Of a stretch of DNA of 10,179 nt, positions 8,543-10,179 are shown one piece after another (the stretch's first letter is position 1; every line of letters starts with the position of its first letter). The DNA comes from Caryophanales bacterium UBA6331 (lineage in GTDB: Bacteria > Bacillota_I > Bacilli_A > RF39 > UBA660). The position numbers were made by a program, and so were the translations under genes. The notes beneath the pieces were generated by a model, which made no database searches, was not told where the DNA came from, and saw only the letters and a program-made list of their open reading frames with translations. The stretch lies in NCBI GenBank assembly GCA_002438065.1, contig DJSP01000011.1, forward strand, positions 1-10,179, given 5' to 3'.

Positions 8543-8573
8543 GTTTTATTGATAGAAATTTATTTTCTTTTTT
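8534..8573 (+). terminator. Possible AT-rich intrinsic terminator or attenuator between second ligase and its sensor
   Basis: AGAAAATA (8534-8541) is perfectly complementary to TATTTTCT (8561-8568). The helix can continue inward through G-T and A-T pairs to 8547/8555, leaving a seven-base loop, and six T residues follow (8568-8573). The hairpin overlaps the ligase stop codon. The stem is almost wholly A-T and G-T, so termination is probably partial, letting some transcripts continue into the sensor. Confidence 0.5.
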
Positions 8574-8601
8574 GTTATTATTAAGATGGTGAAGATAAAA
8601 A

Positions 8602-10179
8602 ATGACAAATAAAACATTAATGATAATATTTAGTCTAATATATATGTTTGGATTAATATTCTTATATTTCTCAAAATCAAGATTAAAAAATAAAGAAAAT
8701 AAAGTTTATAAAATAATGCTTATAGTTAATGTTATGGGGTTGATTTTACAATTATTATGCGATTATGTGTCATTTAAATATGATATTGTTCCTAAAATTA
8801 TATCTACGATAATATTTAAATCATATTTAGTGTACTTTATTGTTTTTGTAAACTTAATGTTACTTTATTTAATAATTCTGGTATTTAATAAATATGAAAA
8901 ATTATTAATTAAATGCGATATTGTAATAACTTTTATCGAGTCATGGATAATTTGTGTGGCACCTTATAATTTATATAGAAGTGTTGAAACTAAAACATAT
9001 TTTACATATGGTTTGGCAATAAATTTAGCATTTATATTTTCATCAATAGTTTGTTCATTTATGTTTACTGTATTAATTATAAATCATAAAAAAATATCTA
9101 AAACTAAAAGTATTCCAATATATTTATTAATTTTTTCAGGGCTTATTTCAGCTGCTATCCAACATACTTATCCAGATGTCTTAATAATAACTTCTATGGA
9201 AAGTTGTATTTGTTTTTTAATGTATTTTACAATAGAAAATCCGGATTTAAAGATGTTAGAAGAAGTAACAAAGATTAAGGAAATAACAGAGAAAACTAAT
9301 GAAGATAAATCATCATTTTTGTATCATGTTACAGATGAAATGAATTTAGTATTAAATAATGTTAAAAGTAAATTAGATAATATAAATAAAATGGAAGATG
9401 TTAGTGAAATAAAGAATAGTTTAAAAGAAATAAATGCGATTGTTGATAATAGTAAAAAGAGAGTAAATGCAACAATTAATATTTCAGAGATGGATTCTAA
9501 AGAATTAAGAGTAATAAATAATACTTATAATATTGTAAATTTATTAAATGGAATAGTGGTTTATAATAGAAATAAGATTAAGAACAATGTTGATTTTAGA
9601 TATAATATAAGCAATACAATACCAGATATGTTATATGGAGATTCAATAAAAGTAAAACAAATTATAAATAGTATCTTAGATAATTCAATAAAAAATACTA
9701 CCAATGGTTTTATAGAACTAAGAGTGTCATGTATAGTAAAATATGATATATGTAGATTAATAATATCAGTAGAAGATTCAGGAACAGGAATAGATTTAGT
9801 AAAACAAAATAAGATATTAAGTAATAATTCAGATTTAGATGTAAATGAGATAAAAGGAAAAGATGATTTAATTGTAAATTTAAAGACAGTAAATAAATTA
9901 ATTAATATGATAGGTGGAACATTATCAATAGAATCACTTAATAATAATGGGACAACAATAAATATAACATTAGATCAAAAGATAGTACAAAGTGATGGAA
10001 GTATATTAGATGAAAAAATAGATACATATAATAAATATATGAGTAATAAAAAAGTTATAGGAATAATAAGTGAAAATAAAGATAATGTAAAAGTAATAAA
10101 ACAGGGAGGAAAGAAAAAAGATTACACAGTAGAGTCTTTTGAAATGACAAAAACATGCTTAGATAAAATAAGAAATGGA
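8602..10179 (+). CDS. Seven-helix membrane hybrid histidine-kinase homologue, probable pseudokinase (3' end outside window)
   Basis: This is a paralogue of the sensor at 4830-6611 and aligns with it from the first helix to the window edge; 526 codons are present with no stop. About seven hydrophobic segments fill residues 1-215 (near 5-23, 38-57, 70-97, 105-124, 140-162, 173-190, 195-213), ending in the same MYFTIENPDL. In the dimerisation helix the phospho-accepting His position is Asp245; a His three residues earlier is not in the catalytic position. The ATPase domain keeps the N box (Asn361) and DSGTGI (392-397) but again lacks the G2 glycines (DLIVNL). The window cuts the gene inside the receiver-like part, so the acceptor Asp cannot be checked. 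ATG 8602 is the first possible start because TAA lies in frame at 8596; the ribosome site is weak (GGTG, 8588-8591). It follows the second ligase by 59 bases. Its ligand is unknown. Confidence 0.84.
   Translation, partial: MTNKTLMIIFSLIYMFGLIFLYFSKSRLKNKENKVYKIMLIVNVMGLILQLLCDYVSFKYDIVPKIISTIIFKSYLVYFIVFVNLMLLYLIILVFNKYEKLLIKCDIVITFIESWIICVAPYNLYRSVETKTYFTYGLAINLAFIFSSIVCSFMFTVLIINHKKISKTKSIPIYLLIFSGLISAAIQHTYPDVLIITSMESCICFLMYFTIENPDLKMLEEVTKIKEITEKTNEDKSSFLYHVTDEMNLVLNNVKSKLDNINKMEDVSEIKNSLKEINAIVDNSKKRVNATINISEMDSKELRVINNTYNIVNLLNGIVVYNRNKIKNNVDFRYNISNTIPDMLYGDSIKVKQIINSILDNSIKNTTNGFIELRVSCIVKYDICRLIISVEDSGTGIDLVKQNKILSNNSDLDVNEIKGKDDLIVNLKTVNKLINMIGGTLSIESLNNNGTTINITLDQKIVQSDGSILDEKIDTYNKYMSNKKVIGIISENKDNVKVIKQGGKKKDYTVESFEMTKTCLDKIRNG

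Overview
The window comes from a very AT-rich (roughly three-quarters A+T by eye), low-GC Gram-positive-like bacterium. Purine-rich Shine-Dalgarno sequences, sigma-70/A-type promoters and a bacterial MetG all fit an uncultured Bacillota/Mycoplasmatota-type lineage, possibly a gut organism. That placement is an inference from composition and gene style, not a marker-gene result. The intact genes use TGG for all 13 tryptophans I counted and never contain an in-frame TGA, so the standard bacterial code is the better reading. All genes lie on the + strand and no tRNA, rRNA, CRISPR array or insertion sequence was seen.

Region 1 (1-1071) is a broken radical SAM/SPASM gene of the kind that matures peptides. 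It has a TGA where a Trp is expected and a +1 frameshift about 240 bases later, and its 5' end lies outside the window. Its last codon overlaps (ATGA) the start of metG (1068-2633), a short zinc-knuckle methionyl-tRNA synthetase. metG ends in a hairpin plus T-run terminator, which is followed at once by a near-consensus promoter that opens the second half of the window.

Region 2 (2670-10179) is the interesting part: two successive units, each made of an acyl/aminoacyl-adenylate-forming ligase followed by a seven-helix membrane protein with a histidine-kinase-like cytoplasmic half. Unit 1 is the ligase at 2763-4751 plus the sensor at 4830-6611. Unit 2 is the ligase at 6686-8542 plus the sensor at 8602 to the window end. 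Each ligase has its own promoter. The two sensors are clear paralogues along their length, while the two ligases look like different subfamilies.

Both sensors keep the N box and the DxGxG ATP-binding motif, but both have lost the phospho-accepting His (Asn in one, Asp in the other) and the GxGLG-type G2 box. The complete one also carries a C-terminal receiver-like domain that keeps the acceptor Asp but has Glu in place of the conserved Lys. The picture is of a duplicated module pairing an acid-activating enzyme with a membrane-bound pseudokinase. One possible reading is sensing or making a carboxylic-acid or lipid-like molecule, by loose analogy with the RpfB/RpfC fatty-acid signalling pair. 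The substrate and the role are unknown.
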